Source: Castellaniella ginsengisoli
GTDB lineage: Bacteria; Pseudomonadota; Gammaproteobacteria; Burkholderiales; Burkholderiaceae_B
Direction: 5' to 3' (one strand)
Length of the DNA: 64,000 nt
Assembly (NCBI RefSeq): GCF_039523235.1
Contig: NZ_BAAAEX010000010.1
This document shows positions 1 to 8,111 of this stretch, one piece after another. Below the pieces are notes generated by a model. The model worked only from the letters and a program-made list of their open reading frames with translations. It was not told where the DNA came from and did not search any database. The position numbers and the translations under genes were made by a program. Position 1 is the stretch's first letter; every line of letters starts with the position of its first letter.

Positions 1-396
1 GAAGGCGCGCCCCGGCGTTGCGGCCCCGATGACCTGGTCTGGCTGGGCGCGCCCGTCCATGGCTCGACGGTGGGCGCGCTGGCCGCCGACATCGCCCGGC
101 GGCTGGGGCGCGAGCCTCTGGTGATCGGCGACCCCGGCCAGACGGTGCGGCGGCTGGCCTGGTGCACCGGCGCCGCGCAGGGCATGATGGATGCCGCCCT
201 GGCGGCAGGCGCGGATTGCTACATCAGCGGGGAAATTTCCGAACCCACTGTGCATCTGGCCCGGGAAACGGGCGCGGCCTATATCAGCGCGGGTCATCAT
301 GCCACCGAGCGTTACGGGGTCCGCGCCCTGGGCGAGGCCGTCGAAGCCCGTTTCGGCGTGCCTTGCGAATTCGTGGACATCGACAACCCCGTGTGA
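1..396 (+). CDS. Nif3-like dinuclear metal center protein, C-terminal part (5' truncated by window)
   Basis: The reading frame is open from the first base and ends with TGA at 394-396, so only about the last 131 residues are present. The fragment carries Nif3/YbgI/DUF34 signatures: a WCTGAAQ segment, then YISGEISEP, then a GHHATERYG stretch near the C-terminus whose histidine and glutamate are metal ligands in this family. The family forms hexamers with a dinuclear metal site; its physiological role is unsettled. Its position next to mscL and petABC fits the gene order I know from Bordetella relatives. The N-terminal half lies outside the window. Confidence 0.85.
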   Translation, partial: EGAPRRCGPDDLVWLGAPVHGSTVGALAADIARRLGREPLVIGDPGQTVRRLAWCTGAAQGMMDAALAAGADCYISGEISEPTVHLARETGAAYISAGHHATERYGVRALGEAVEARFGVPCEFVDIDNPV

Positions 397-431
397 GGCC
401 CGCTGCGCACCCCCGCGGGGCGGTGTGCGGC

Positions 432-881
432 CTACTTCTTGAGGGCGTCGCGGATTTCTCGCAGCAGCAGGATGTCTTCGGGGGTGATGTCGGCGACGGG
501 GGCCGGCGGGGCCTCGAAGCGCCGGCGGGCGCGGTTCACCAGCTTGACCATCAAGAACACCACCAGGGCCAGCAGCAGGAAGTTGACGAAGATGGTCAGG
601 AAATGCCCCCAGGCGAACACGACCGCGCCCGCTTTGCTCAGCTCGGCCGCCGTCATGGCGCCCGCGTAGCCTTCGGGCAGGCGCAGCACCCAGAACAGAT
701 TGTCGAAATTGACGTCGCCGCCGAGAATGAAGTTGATCAGCGGCATGAACAGATCGGCGACGATCGAGTCGATGATCTTGCCAAAGGCGCCCCCGATGAT
801 GACCCCGATGGCCAGGTCCATCATGTTGCCTTTGATGGCGAATTCCTGGAATTCTTTGATGAAACCCCTGGTTGCGCTCAT
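432..881 (-). CDS. mscL: Large-conductance mechanosensitive channel MscL
   Basis: This 149-residue inner-membrane protein opens under membrane tension to release solutes on hypo-osmotic shock. The start at 881 is chosen because a GGAGGA ribosome-binding site lies just upstream and the protein then begins MSATRGFIKEFQEFAIKGN, the usual MscL amphipathic start. TM1 (about residues 17-45) contains the VIIGGAFGKIIDSIVADL pore helix, TM2 lies around residues 75-100, and the C-terminal cytoplasmic helix ends DILLLREIRDALKK. The length matches the family. It is divergent from petA and probably monocistronic. Confidence 0.97.
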   Translation of the reverse strand: MSATRGFIKEFQEFAIKGNMMDLAIGVIIGGAFGKIIDSIVADLFMPLINFILGGDVNFDNLFWVLRLPEGYAGAMTAAELSKAGAVVFAWGHFLTIFVNFLLLALVVFLMVKLVNRARRRFEAPPAPVADITPEDILLLREIRDALKK

Positions 882-900
882 TTCGGTCTTCCTCCATCCA

Positions 901-928
901 TTTACCCCACTGGGCGTAACGCTATAAT
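901..928 (+). promoter_or_regulatory. Candidate sigma-70 promoter for petABC
   Basis: A perfect TATAAT sits at 923-928 with a TTTACC -35-like hexamer at 901-906, spacing 16. It lies in the divergent mscL-petA gap and points toward petA. It would give a leader of about 95 nt, which contains a GC-rich hairpin (CCGCCC/GGGCGG around 1001-1015). Inferred from sequence only. Confidence 0.5.
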
Positions 929-1031
929 ACGCGGTTGAAGACCCTCGCGGGGAGACGGTTTCACGGCCCCGCATACAGGCAGATCACGTTCAAAATGCTC
1001 CGCCCGCCGGGCGGCAACCAGGGATAACAGA

Positions 1032-1676
1032 ATGAGTCAGCATCCGACACAGTCCGACGAGCAGGGCGCAGTCGACCCGAACCTGCCCCCCGATCCTTCG
1101 CGCCGCTTCTGGGTCGCTTCGGCCTGTACGCTTGGCGGCGTCGCCGGCGTCGCGACGGCCGTGCCTTTGGTCGGCTCGTTCGCTCCCTCCGAAAAGGCCA
1201 AGGCGGCCGGCGCCCCGGTCGAAGCCGACATCTCGGGCCTGGCCGAAGGCGAAATGATGACCGTCGAGTGGCGCGGCAAACCCGTCTGGATCCTGCGCCG
1301 CTCGAAGGCCGCCCTCGAAAACCTGCCCAAGCACGATGCCGAGCTCGCCGATCCCCAGTCCGATCGCCCCGGCTATACGCCGGAGTGGGCCAAGAACGAA
1401 TACCGTTCCCGCAAGCCCGAATACTTCGTCTGCATCGGCATCTGCACCCACCTGGGCTGCTCGCCGACCTCGCATTTGCAGGCCGGCGCCCAGCCGGGCC
1501 TGCCCGGCGACTGGCCCGGCGGCTGGCTGTGCCCCTGCCATGGTTCCACGTTCGACCTGGCCGGCCGGGTGTTCGCCAACAAACCGGCCCCTGACAATCT
1601 CGAAATCCCGCCCTACGTCTTCTCCGCCGACGGTACCCGCATCACCATCGGCGTCGAAGAAGACAACAAGGCCTGA
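1032..1676 (+). CDS. petA: Ubiquinol-cytochrome c reductase iron-sulfur subunit (Rieske protein)
   Basis: This 214-residue Rieske subunit of the cytochrome bc1 complex passes electrons from quinol to cytochrome c1 on the periplasmic side. A twin-arginine start (SRRFW) precedes a hydrophobic anchor at about residues 30-50, which fits Tat export with the anchor retained. The 2Fe-2S cluster motifs are intact: C-T-H-L-G-C in the first loop and C-P-C-H-G-S in the second. The ribosome-binding site is a weak GGGATAA. It is the first gene of petABC; petB follows after 47 nt. Confidence 0.97.
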   Translation: MSQHPTQSDEQGAVDPNLPPDPSRRFWVASACTLGGVAGVATAVPLVGSFAPSEKAKAAGAPVEADISGLAEGEMMTVEWRGKPVWILRRSKAALENLPKHDAELADPQSDRPGYTPEWAKNEYRSRKPEYFVCIGICTHLGCSPTSHLQAGAQPGLPGDWPGGWLCPCHGSTFDLAGRVFANKPAPDNLEIPPYVFSADGTRITIGVEEDNKA

Positions 1677-1723
1677 TGGACGCCCCGTTCATCTTTTTGC
1701 GATATTGAATCTAGGAGCCTTCC

Positions 1724-3109
1724 ATGGCCGATAAAAACGTCGAGACGACCGGGTTGCTGGGTTGGGTGGACAACCGCTTCCCGCTCACCAAAATGTTCAA
1801 AGAGCATATGTCCGAGTACTATGCTCCGAAGAACTTCAACTTCTGGTATTTCTTCGGTTCGCTGGCCCTGCTGGTGCTGGTGATCCAGGTCGTCACCGGG
1901 ATTTTCCTGGTGATGAACTACAAGCCCGACGCGCGCTTCGCCTTCGAGTCCGTCGAGTACATCATGCGCGAAGTGCCGGGCGGCTGGTTCATCCGCTACA
2001 TGCACTCCACCGGGGCCTCGATGTTCTTCGTCGTGGTCTACCTGCACATGCTGCGCGGCCTGTTCTACGGCTCGTACCGCAAGCCGCGCGAGCTGGTCTG
2101 GATCTTCGGCGTGGCCATCTTCCTGTGCCTGATGGGCGAGGCCTTCTTCGGCTACCTGCTGCCCTGGGGCCAGATGTCCTACTGGGGCGCCCAGGTGATC
2201 GTGAACCTGTTCTCGGCGATCCCCTTCATCGGCCCCGAGCTGTCCCTGTGGATCCGCGGCGACTACGTCGTGTCGGATGCCACCCTGAACCGCTTCTTCG
2301 CCTTCCACGTGATCGCCATCCCGCTGGTGCTGATCGGCCTGGTCGTGGCGCACATCATCGCCCTGCACGAGGTGGGTTCCAACAACCCCGACGGCGTCGA
2401 AATCAAGAAGGGCCCGAAGGATGCGCACGGCCGTCCCGTGGACGGCATCCCGTTCCATCCCTACTACTCGGTGCATGACGTGGTCGGCGTGGCGGGTTTC
2501 CTGATCGTGTTCGCGGCGATCATCTTCTTCGGCCCCGAGATGGGCGGCTACTTCCTGGAGTACAACAACTTCATTCCGGCCGACCCGCTGAAAACCCCGC
2601 CCCACATCGCCCCGGTCTGGTACTTCACGCCGTTCTACACCATGCTGCGCGCCACCACCAGCGACTTCACCTGGGTCCTGGCCGCCGGTGCCCTGCTGGC
2701 CGCCGCGGCGCTGTTCGCCAAGGGCAAGCTCTCGGGCGTCTGGCGCCTGGCCGTGCCCGGCATCCTGGTCGTGGTCGCCATCCTGCTGAAGGTCCTGGAC
2801 GCCAAGTTCTGGGGCGTGGTGTCCATGGGCGGCGCCGTCGTCATCCTGTTCTTCCTGCCGTGGCTGGATCATTCCCCGGTCAAGTCCATCCGCTACCGGC
2901 CCAATTGGCACAAGGTCCTGTACGCGATCTTCATCATCGACTTCCTGATCCTGGGCTGGCTGGGCACGCAGCCGGTTTCTCCGGCCGCCACGCTCGTCGG
3001 GCAGATCGGCACGGTCATCTATCTGGCGTTCTTCCTGGCGATGCCCGTCTGGAGCCGTCTGGGCACCTTCAAGCCGGTTCCCGACCGCGTCACCTTCCGG
3101 GCCCACTGA
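1724..3109 (+). CDS. petB: Cytochrome b subunit of the bc1 complex
   Basis: This 461-residue multi-helix membrane protein binds hemes bL and bH and forms both quinone sites. The four heme-ligand histidines appear to be H94 and H108 in the second helix and H195 and H210 in the fourth, the latter pair separated by 15 positions. The quinol-oxidation-site motif reads PVWY at 297-300 where many alphaproteobacterial and mitochondrial proteins have PEWY. The C-terminal extension beyond residue 400 contains further membrane segments ending in a short charged tail. The start has an AGGAG ribosome-binding site. Middle gene of petABC. Confidence 0.97.
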   Translation: MADKNVETTGLLGWVDNRFPLTKMFKEHMSEYYAPKNFNFWYFFGSLALLVLVIQVVTGIFLVMNYKPDARFAFESVEYIMREVPGGWFIRYMHSTGASMFFVVVYLHMLRGLFYGSYRKPRELVWIFGVAIFLCLMGEAFFGYLLPWGQMSYWGAQVIVNLFSAIPFIGPELSLWIRGDYVVSDATLNRFFAFHVIAIPLVLIGLVVAHIIALHEVGSNNPDGVEIKKGPKDAHGRPVDGIPFHPYYSVHDVVGVAGFLIVFAAIIFFGPEMGGYFLEYNNFIPADPLKTPPHIAPVWYFTPFYTMLRATTSDFTWVLAAGALLAAAALFAKGKLSGVWRLAVPGILVVVAILLKVLDAKFWGVVSMGGAVVILFFLPWLDHSPVKSIRYRPNWHKVLYAIFIIDFLILGWLGTQPVSPAATLVGQIGTVIYLAFFLAMPVWSRLGTFKPVPDRVTFRAH

Positions 3110-3140
3110 AGGCCGAACCACTGACTGTCACGGAAAGATC

Positions 3141-3989
3141 ATGCTGAAAAAACTGCTCGGTGCCCTGGCCCTGTCCCTGACCTGCTCGCTGACCCTCGCT
3201 GCCGAGGGCGGTGCGCACCTGGACCGCACGCCTGATCGCATCACCGATATGGCCGCTCTTCAGAACGGCGCCAAACTGTTCGTCAATTACTGCCTGAACT
3301 GTCACAGCGCGAATTCCATGCGCTACAACAAGCTCATGGATCTGGGCCTGTCCGAAGACGACATCAAGAAGAACCTGCTCTTCACCCGCGAGAAGGTCGG
3401 CGATCTGATGACGATCTCCATGACCCCCGAGGACGCGAAGAAATGGTTCGGCGCCGCGCCGCCGGATCTGTCCGTGATCGCCCGCGCCAAGAGCACCAAT
3501 TTCGGCCCGTCCGGCGTGGATTACATCTACACCTACCTGCGCACCTTCTACCGCGACTCGACCAAGAAGACCGGCTGGAACAACGTCGTCTTCCCCAGCG
3601 TCGGCATGCCCAACGCGCTCTGGGAACTCGAAGGCCCGCGCACCTTCACGGATATCGAAGTCCACCAGGTCGCCGACGATCAGGGCAACGCGCACTGGGA
3701 GCGCACCACCACGGTCTACGACGCCGATGGCATCCCCACCGTCAAGAGCGAGGTCCTGCAGGGCTACACCGGCGGGGCCACCCGCGTCACCCGCTTCGAC
3801 TCCGACGACGCCAAGGCTTTCAGCAAGTTCGAAAGCGACGTCGCCGACCTCAGCAACTTCCTGGGCTGGATGGCGGAGCCCGGTCAACTGGCGCGCAAGC
3901 AGATCGGCGTCTGGGTGATGCTGTTCCTGTTCCTGTTCCTGTTTGTCGCCATCCGCATGAATGCGGCATACTGGAAGCATGTCCGTTAA
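3141..3989 (+). CDS. petC: Cytochrome c1 subunit of the bc1 complex
   Basis: This 282-residue protein has a cleavable-type signal (KKLLGALALSLTCSLTLAAE), a single c-type heme motif CLNCH near residue 52, and a C-terminal membrane anchor (VWVMLFLFLFLFVAI) followed by a short basic tail, the standard c1 layout. It accepts electrons from the Rieske protein and passes them to soluble or membrane cytochrome c. Last gene of petABC; a terminator-like hairpin follows before sspA. Confidence 0.97.
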   Translation: MLKKLLGALALSLTCSLTLAAEGGAHLDRTPDRITDMAALQNGAKLFVNYCLNCHSANSMRYNKLMDLGLSEDDIKKNLLFTREKVGDLMTISMTPEDAKKWFGAAPPDLSVIARAKSTNFGPSGVDYIYTYLRTFYRDSTKKTGWNNVVFPSVGMPNALWELEGPRTFTDIEVHQVADDQGNAHWERTTTVYDADGIPTVKSEVLQGYTGGATRVTRFDSDDAKAFSKFESDVADLSNFLGWMAEPGQLARKQIGVWVMLFLFLFLFVAIRMNAAYWKHVR

Positions 3990-4049
3990 GGTCGGACGCG
4001 CCCTGCGGGGCGCATGACCCTCTTCCGGCCGCGCGTGTGCCGGGATGCC

Positions 4050-4082
4050 AGCCAGGCGTTGCCACGCCTGGCTTGGCGTTTT
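4050..4082 (+). terminator. Terminator-like hairpin after petABC
   Basis: A 9-bp perfect stem AGCCAGGCG/CGCCTGGCT (4050-4058 with 4065-4073) is followed by TGGCGTTTT. It lies between petC and sspA and may end or attenuate the pet transcript. Confidence 0.55.
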
Positions 4083-4129
4083 CCGGCTTCCCGCGCGTTC
4101 TTCGAATTCTTTGCATTGGAACCCACGAC

Positions 4130-4738
4130 ATGATGGTGCTCTATTCCGGGACGACCTGCCCTTTTTCGCAACGCTGCCGCTTCGTGCTGTTCGAAAAAGG
4201 CATGGATTTCGAGATCCGCGACATCGACCTGTACAACAAGCCCGAAGACATCGCGGTGATGAATCCTTACGGTCAGGTGCCCATCCTCGTCGAGCGCGAT
4301 CTGGTTCTGTACGAGTCGAACATCATCAACGAGTACATCGACGAACGCTTCCCGCATCCGCAATTGATGCCGGCCGATCCGATCATGCGGGCGCGCACCC
4401 GCCTGTTTCTGTACAACTTCGAGAAAGAGCTGTTCGTCCACGTCTCCACCCTGGAGAGCCGCAGCATCACCGATGAAAAGGTCCGCGATGTGGCCCGCGC
4501 CAACATCCGCGACCGCCTGGCCCAACTGGCCCCGCTGCTGGTGAAGAACAAATTCATGCTGGGCGAGGAATTTTCCATGCTGGACGTGGCCGTCGCCCCG
4601 TTGCTGTGGCGCCTGGGCCACTATGGGATCGAACTGCCCAAGAGCGCGGCGCCGATCCAGAAGTATGCCGAACGCCTGTTTTCGCGTCCGGCCTACATCG
4701 AGGCGCTCACCCCTTCCGAAAAGGTCATGCGCCGCTGA
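4130..4738 (+). CDS. sspA: Stringent starvation protein A (GST-fold)
   Basis: This 202-residue protein has an N-terminal thioredoxin-like half (VLYSGTTCPFSQRCRFVLFEKG) with the GST NPYGQVP segment (cis-proline loop) and LYESNIINEYIDE, then a helical GST C-terminal half. SspA proteins bind RNA polymerase and adjust transcription in stationary phase or stress; they are not usually active transferases. Two adjacent ATG codons (4130, 4133) could start it; the first is given. sspB follows 4 nt after the stop, so the two are probably co-transcribed, as in many proteobacteria. Confidence 0.93.
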   Translation: MMVLYSGTTCPFSQRCRFVLFEKGMDFEIRDIDLYNKPEDIAVMNPYGQVPILVERDLVLYESNIINEYIDERFPHPQLMPADPIMRARTRLFLYNFEKELFVHVSTLESRSITDEKVRDVARANIRDRLAQLAPLLVKNKFMLGEEFSMLDVAVAPLLWRLGHYGIELPKSAAPIQKYAERLFSRPAYIEALTPSEKVMRR

Positions 4739-4742
4739 GCCT

Positions 4743-5171
4743 ATGCAGGAATCTTCGACCAAACCGTACCTGATCCGTGCCCTGCACGAGTGGTGCACGG
4801 ACAACGGCTACACCCCCTACCTGGTGGTGACCGTCGATGAAAACACCGTGGTGCCGCCCGCCCATGTCCACGACGGCCAGATCACGTTGAACATCAGCCA
4901 CCTGGCCACCAATCGCTTGACGCTGGGCAACGACTACATCGAGTTCGAGTCCCGTTTCAACGGGGCGGTGGAGCATCTGTTCATTCCCGTGGGGGCGGTG
5001 TCGGCGGTGTATGCCCGCGAAACCGGCGCCGGCATGGGCTTCGAGGTGGTGGCCTCGCGACCCTATCCGGGCGGAGACGACGCGCCGGAGCAGCCCGCGC
5101 CGCCCGCCGGGCCGCCGCCGGACGACGGGCCCGACGCGCCCAAGCCGTCCCACCTGAAAGTCGTCAAATAG
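4743..5171 (+). CDS. sspB: ClpXP protease specificity-enhancing factor SspB
   Basis: This 142-residue adaptor delivers SsrA-tagged proteins to ClpXP. The folded domain (about residues 1-105, with the conserved PYLVVTVDE and GQITLNIS segments) is followed by a proline- and aspartate-rich flexible linker and a terminal HLKVVK, the short motif by which SspB docks onto ClpX. The start is chosen because it gives the family-typical MQESSTKPYLIRALHEW beginning. It lies 4 nt behind sspA. Its stop is only 32 nt before tRNA-Thr. Confidence 0.95.
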   Translation: MQESSTKPYLIRALHEWCTDNGYTPYLVVTVDENTVVPPAHVHDGQITLNISHLATNRLTLGNDYIEFESRFNGAVEHLFIPVGAVSAVYARETGAGMGFEVVASRPYPGGDDAPEQPAPPAGPPPDDGPDAPKPSHLKVVK

Positions 5172-5192
5172 GGCGCCCGCGTCCTGTAGAAT
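5164..5192 (+). promoter_or_regulatory. Candidate promoter for tRNA-Thr
   Basis: An extended -10 (TGTAGAAT, core TAGAAT at 5187-5192) lies 12 nt before the tRNA. The -35 region is poor and overlaps the end of sspB. Sequence inference only. Confidence 0.4.
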
Positions 5193-5203
5193 GACGATCC
5201 TTG

Positions 5204-5279
5204 GCCGGCTTAGCTCAGTTGGTAGAGCAGCTCACTTGTAATGAGAAGGTCGGGGGTTCGATTCCTCTAGCCGGCACCA
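5204..5279 (+). tRNA. tRNA-Thr (anticodon TGT), CCA encoded
   Basis: A 76-nt cloverleaf is visible. The acceptor stem pairs GCCGGCT with AGCCGGC, followed by discriminator A and encoded CCA. The D-arm is GCTCAGTTGGTAGAGC, and the anticodon loop CTTGTAA gives anticodon TGT, decoding ACA. The T-arm has a GTTCGATTC loop and several G-U pairs. Position 27-43 is a G-A mismatch at the top of the anticodon stem; the other four pairs are sound. Confidence 0.96.
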
Positions 5280-5313
5280 ATGCGATCCACATCGCACTGT
5301 TTCATCGTCATTG

Positions 5314-5353
5314 CCCCGCAGGCCGGATGCCCTCCGCGCTGCGGGGTGTTTTT
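5314..5353 (+). terminator. Rho-independent terminator after tRNA-Thr
   Basis: The stem CCCCGCAG/CTGCGGGG (5314-5321 with 5339-5346) has a 17-nt loop and is followed by TGTTTTT. A smaller 6-bp hairpin TGCGAT/ATCGCA lies directly after the tRNA at 5281-5296. Confidence 0.7.
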
Positions 5354-5503
5354 CATGGCGCGCCGCGCCCGGCGGCATGACGAATGTGGTATCACCTGCG
5401 GCCGAAACCGGCTATCATGCACAGCTACATTTGAGTCGAGGCGATCCCGGCGCTGAGGAGATGGGCCGCCGGCCTGCGGACGACACTCGGACAGCATGCG
5501 GAC

Positions 5504-6994
5504 ATGAGCCAGACCATTTCCCTTGACACGAACCCTTCCCGGCCGATGCTCCAGGCGGCATGGGTCTCGGCGGCCGCATTCTTGCTTGCGCTGGCCAGTC
5601 TGCTCGTACAGCCGGCGTTCGCCGGCGCATTCCTGTGGCCGGCCAATGCGATTCTGGCCGGGCTGCTGCTTCGCCACACCAAACCGATCCGCTTTCTGGC
5701 GTGGGTGCCTCTGGGCGCCGCCCTGGCCTTTGCCCGTTTCAGTCTGGGCATCGCCTGGCCCCGGGCCCTGGCAGACGGCCTGGCCGATCTGGCGGGAATC
5801 TGGGTGATCTGGCTCATCCTGGCACGCTTCTGGCCGCTCGACAATCTGCGGACGCCCAGGGCGGTGCTCCGGATGCTGTTGGCCGGGCTGGCGGCGGCGA
5901 TGGTGACGGCGGCGGCCGGGCTGCCCGCCTGTTTCCTGCTGCAGGCCGCGCCGGCATCCTGGGAGGCGGTCGCCAGCGGCTGGCTCGGCCAATGGCTTGG
6001 CTACTGCATCTTCCTGTTGCCGGTCCTGCTGTTGCCCAAGATGGAAATTCCCGGCATCGATCGCCGCCACCGCGAGCACGGCCTGCTGCGCGGGCCGGGT
6101 GCATGGGCCGCGCGGATGCCGGCGCTGCTGCTGGCGGCCAGTCTGGTGCTGTGCTTCCTGCTGGGCGGGCCTGGCGCCCTGCTGCTGCCTTTCGCCGCCT
6201 TGCTGTATTGCGCGCATGCCTATCAGCAATGGACCTCGGCCTGGCTGGCGCTGCTGTCCGCCCTCGGAGTCCTGCTTGCCTTCGGCGCCGGCTGGACCCT
6301 GGCGCCGGGCGATCCGTCGGCGCAGTGGCCTGTCTGGACCCGGATATCCCTGCAGGTGGGCGTCCTGTTGCTGATGACCGTGCCTCTGCTCATGTCCAGC
6401 GCGCTGGCGGCGCGCGGCGATCTGATCGTGTCGTTGAACCGCGCCCTGGATCACGACGATCTGACGCAGGCCTTGTCCCGCCCGGCCTTCACGCGAGGCG
6501 CCCAGGAGTATCTCCGGCGGATTCCTCCGGCACCGTACGGCAACGGGCTGATGATGCTGGACATCGATCATTTCAAGCGGCTCAACGACCGGCACGGCCA
6601 TGCGGCCGGAGACAACGTGCTGTCCGAGTTCTCCCGCACCATCCGGGAGGCCATCCGCCCTGAGGATCTCTTCGGGCGGCTGGGCGGCGAAGAGTTCGGC
6701 GTCGTCCTGCCGGATTGTTCTCTCGAAGACACCGCCGAGATCGCGGAGCGGCTGCGGGTGTGTGTGGAAAAGATCCGTCTTTACTACGACAGCGACGAGC
6801 CCCTGAGAATCACGGTCAGCATCGGCATCGCGCACGACAGGCAGGGGCCGTCCCCCAATCTGGAAACGCTGCTGTCGCATGCGGATCAGGCGCTTTATCA
6901 GGCCAAGCGCCTGGGCCGCAACCGCTTTTGCATCTACAGGGCCGATGCGGATGACGAGGCCGAAAGCCGCCTGACGCATGCCGTCAGGGCTTGA
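5504..6994 (+). CDS. Membrane diguanylate cyclase with MASE1-like sensor
   Basis: This 496-residue protein has an N-terminal block of about eight membrane helices (residues 20-300) containing FLWPANAILAGLLLR, which resembles the MASE1 sensor family. A GGDEF domain follows (about 318-480) with the active-site GGEEF at 394-398. The product-inhibition I-site RPED is at 385-388, exactly five residues before GGEEF, so cyclic-di-GMP synthesis with feedback is predicted. The family-typical DxLTxLxNR entry is slightly divergent (DDLTQALSR). The signal sensed is unknown. It stands alone, convergent with hemB. Confidence 0.88.
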   Translation: MSQTISLDTNPSRPMLQAAWVSAAAFLLALASLLVQPAFAGAFLWPANAILAGLLLRHTKPIRFLAWVPLGAALAFARFSLGIAWPRALADGLADLAGIWVIWLILARFWPLDNLRTPRAVLRMLLAGLAAAMVTAAAGLPACFLLQAAPASWEAVASGWLGQWLGYCIFLLPVLLLPKMEIPGIDRRHREHGLLRGPGAWAARMPALLLAASLVLCFLLGGPGALLLPFAALLYCAHAYQQWTSAWLALLSALGVLLAFGAGWTLAPGDPSAQWPVWTRISLQVGVLLLMTVPLLMSSALAARGDLIVSLNRALDHDDLTQALSRPAFTRGAQEYLRRIPPAPYGNGLMMLDIDHFKRLNDRHGHAAGDNVLSEFSRTIREAIRPEDLFGRLGGEEFGVVLPDCSLEDTAEIAERLRVCVEKIRLYYDSDEPLRITVSIGIAHDRQGPSPNLETLLSHADQALYQAKRLGRNRFCIYRADADDEAESRLTHAVRA

Positions 6995-6995
6995 C

Positions 6996-7020
6996 GCGGC
7001 CTTCCGGGGCGGAAGGCCGC
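6996..7020. terminator. Bidirectional terminator-like hairpin between two convergent genes
   Basis: A perfect 10-bp stem GCGGCCTTCC/GGAAGGCCGC with a 5-nt loop lies directly between the diguanylate cyclase stop and the hemB stop. There is no T tract on either side. Confidence 0.5.
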
Positions 7021-7029
7021 CCGGGGGGC

Positions 7030-8046
7030 TCAGCCCTGCGCGCGCAGGATCTTGGCCGCCGCGATGGCGAAATACGTCAGGATGCCGTCGCCGCCGGCGC
7101 GCTTGAAGGCGAGCAGGGATTCCATCATCACTTTGTCGTGATCCAGCCAGCCGTTGGCGGCGGCGGCCTTGATCATCGCGTATTCGCCGCTGACCTGATA
7201 GGCGTAGGTGGGCATGCCGAAGGCATTCTTGACCTCGCGCAGCACGTCCAGGTAGGGCAGGCCGGGCTTGACCATCACCATGTCCGCGCCTTCGCGGATG
7301 TCGGCCGCAACCTCGCGCAGGGCTTCCAGGCGATTGGCGGGGTCCATCTGGTAGGTGGCTTTGTTGGACGCGCCCAGGTTGGCGGCCGAGCCTACCGCGT
7401 CGCGGAAAGGGCCGTAGAAGGCGCTGGCGTATTTGGCGGAGTAGGCCATGATGCGGGTGTGGATGCGGTCCTGGGCATCCAGCGCCTGGCGCACGGCGCC
7501 GATGCGGCCGTCCATCATGTCGCTGGGGGCGACGATGTCCGCGCCTGCCTGGGCGTGGGCCAGCGCCTGGCGTACCAGCATGTCCACCGTGGGATCGTTC
7601 AGCAACTGTCCGTCGGCGTCGATCAGGCCGTCCTGGCCATGGCTGGTGTAGGGGTCCAGGGCCACGTCGGTCAGCACGCCCAACTCGGGGAAGTTCGATT
7701 TCAGCAGCGCCACGGTGCGCGGGATCAGGCCGTCGGGATTGGCGGCTTCCCGGCCGTCCGGTGTTTTCAAGGACGGATCGATGTGCGGAAACAGGGCCAG
7801 CACGGGGATGCCCAGCTCCAGGCATTGCTCGGCCGTGCGCAGCAGGAGGTCGGGGGATTGCCGGGCCACGTCGGGCATCGAGGCCACGGGATCGTGCACG
7901 TCGCGGCCCTCGCAGACGAACACCGGATAGATCAGGTCGTCCACCGACAGGCGGGTCTCGCGCACCAGGCGGCGGGAGAAATCGTCGCGCCGGTTACGGC
8001 GCAGGCGCGCGGCGGGAAAGTCGACGGGAGGCAGGAAGGCAGTCAT
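7030..8046 (-). CDS. hemB: Delta-aminolevulinic acid dehydratase (porphobilinogen synthase)
   Basis: This 338-residue cytosolic enzyme condenses two 5-aminolevulinate molecules to porphobilinogen in heme synthesis. The Schiff-base lysine segment MVKPGLPYLD and the SDMMDGRIGAVR motif are present. The metal-site segment reads DVALDPYTSHGQDG, with Asp/Ala in place of the cysteines of zinc enzymes, so this should be the magnesium-type class seen in Pseudomonas. It lies 65 nt downstream of engB on the same strand. Heme supply fits the many cytochrome genes in the window. Confidence 0.97.
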   Translation of the reverse strand: MTAFLPPVDFPAARLRRNRRDDFSRRLVRETRLSVDDLIYPVFVCEGRDVHDPVASMPDVARQSPDLLLRTAEQCLELGIPVLALFPHIDPSLKTPDGREAANPDGLIPRTVALLKSNFPELGVLTDVALDPYTSHGQDGLIDADGQLLNDPTVDMLVRQALAHAQAGADIVAPSDMMDGRIGAVRQALDAQDRIHTRIMAYSAKYASAFYGPFRDAVGSAANLGASNKATYQMDPANRLEALREVAADIREGADMVMVKPGLPYLDVLREVKNAFGMPTYAYQVSGEYAMIKAAAANGWLDHDKVMMESLLAFKRAGGDGILTYFAIAAAKILRAQG

Positions 8047-8111
8047 GCGGAACTCCGGAAAACCCCGGCCGTACGCGGCGGGGCGATGCAGGATGACAGG
8101 GGGCGGTGCGC

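Noticed and set aside
1613..3121. 502-codon frame antisense to petB
   Set aside because: Aspartate/glutamine/histidine-rich antisense shadow typical of GC-rich genes; petB is unambiguous.
5204..5500. tRNA-Thr as an integration site of a genomic island
   Set aside because: No integrase, no repeat of the tRNA 3' end and no foreign composition downstream; the following genes are ordinary.
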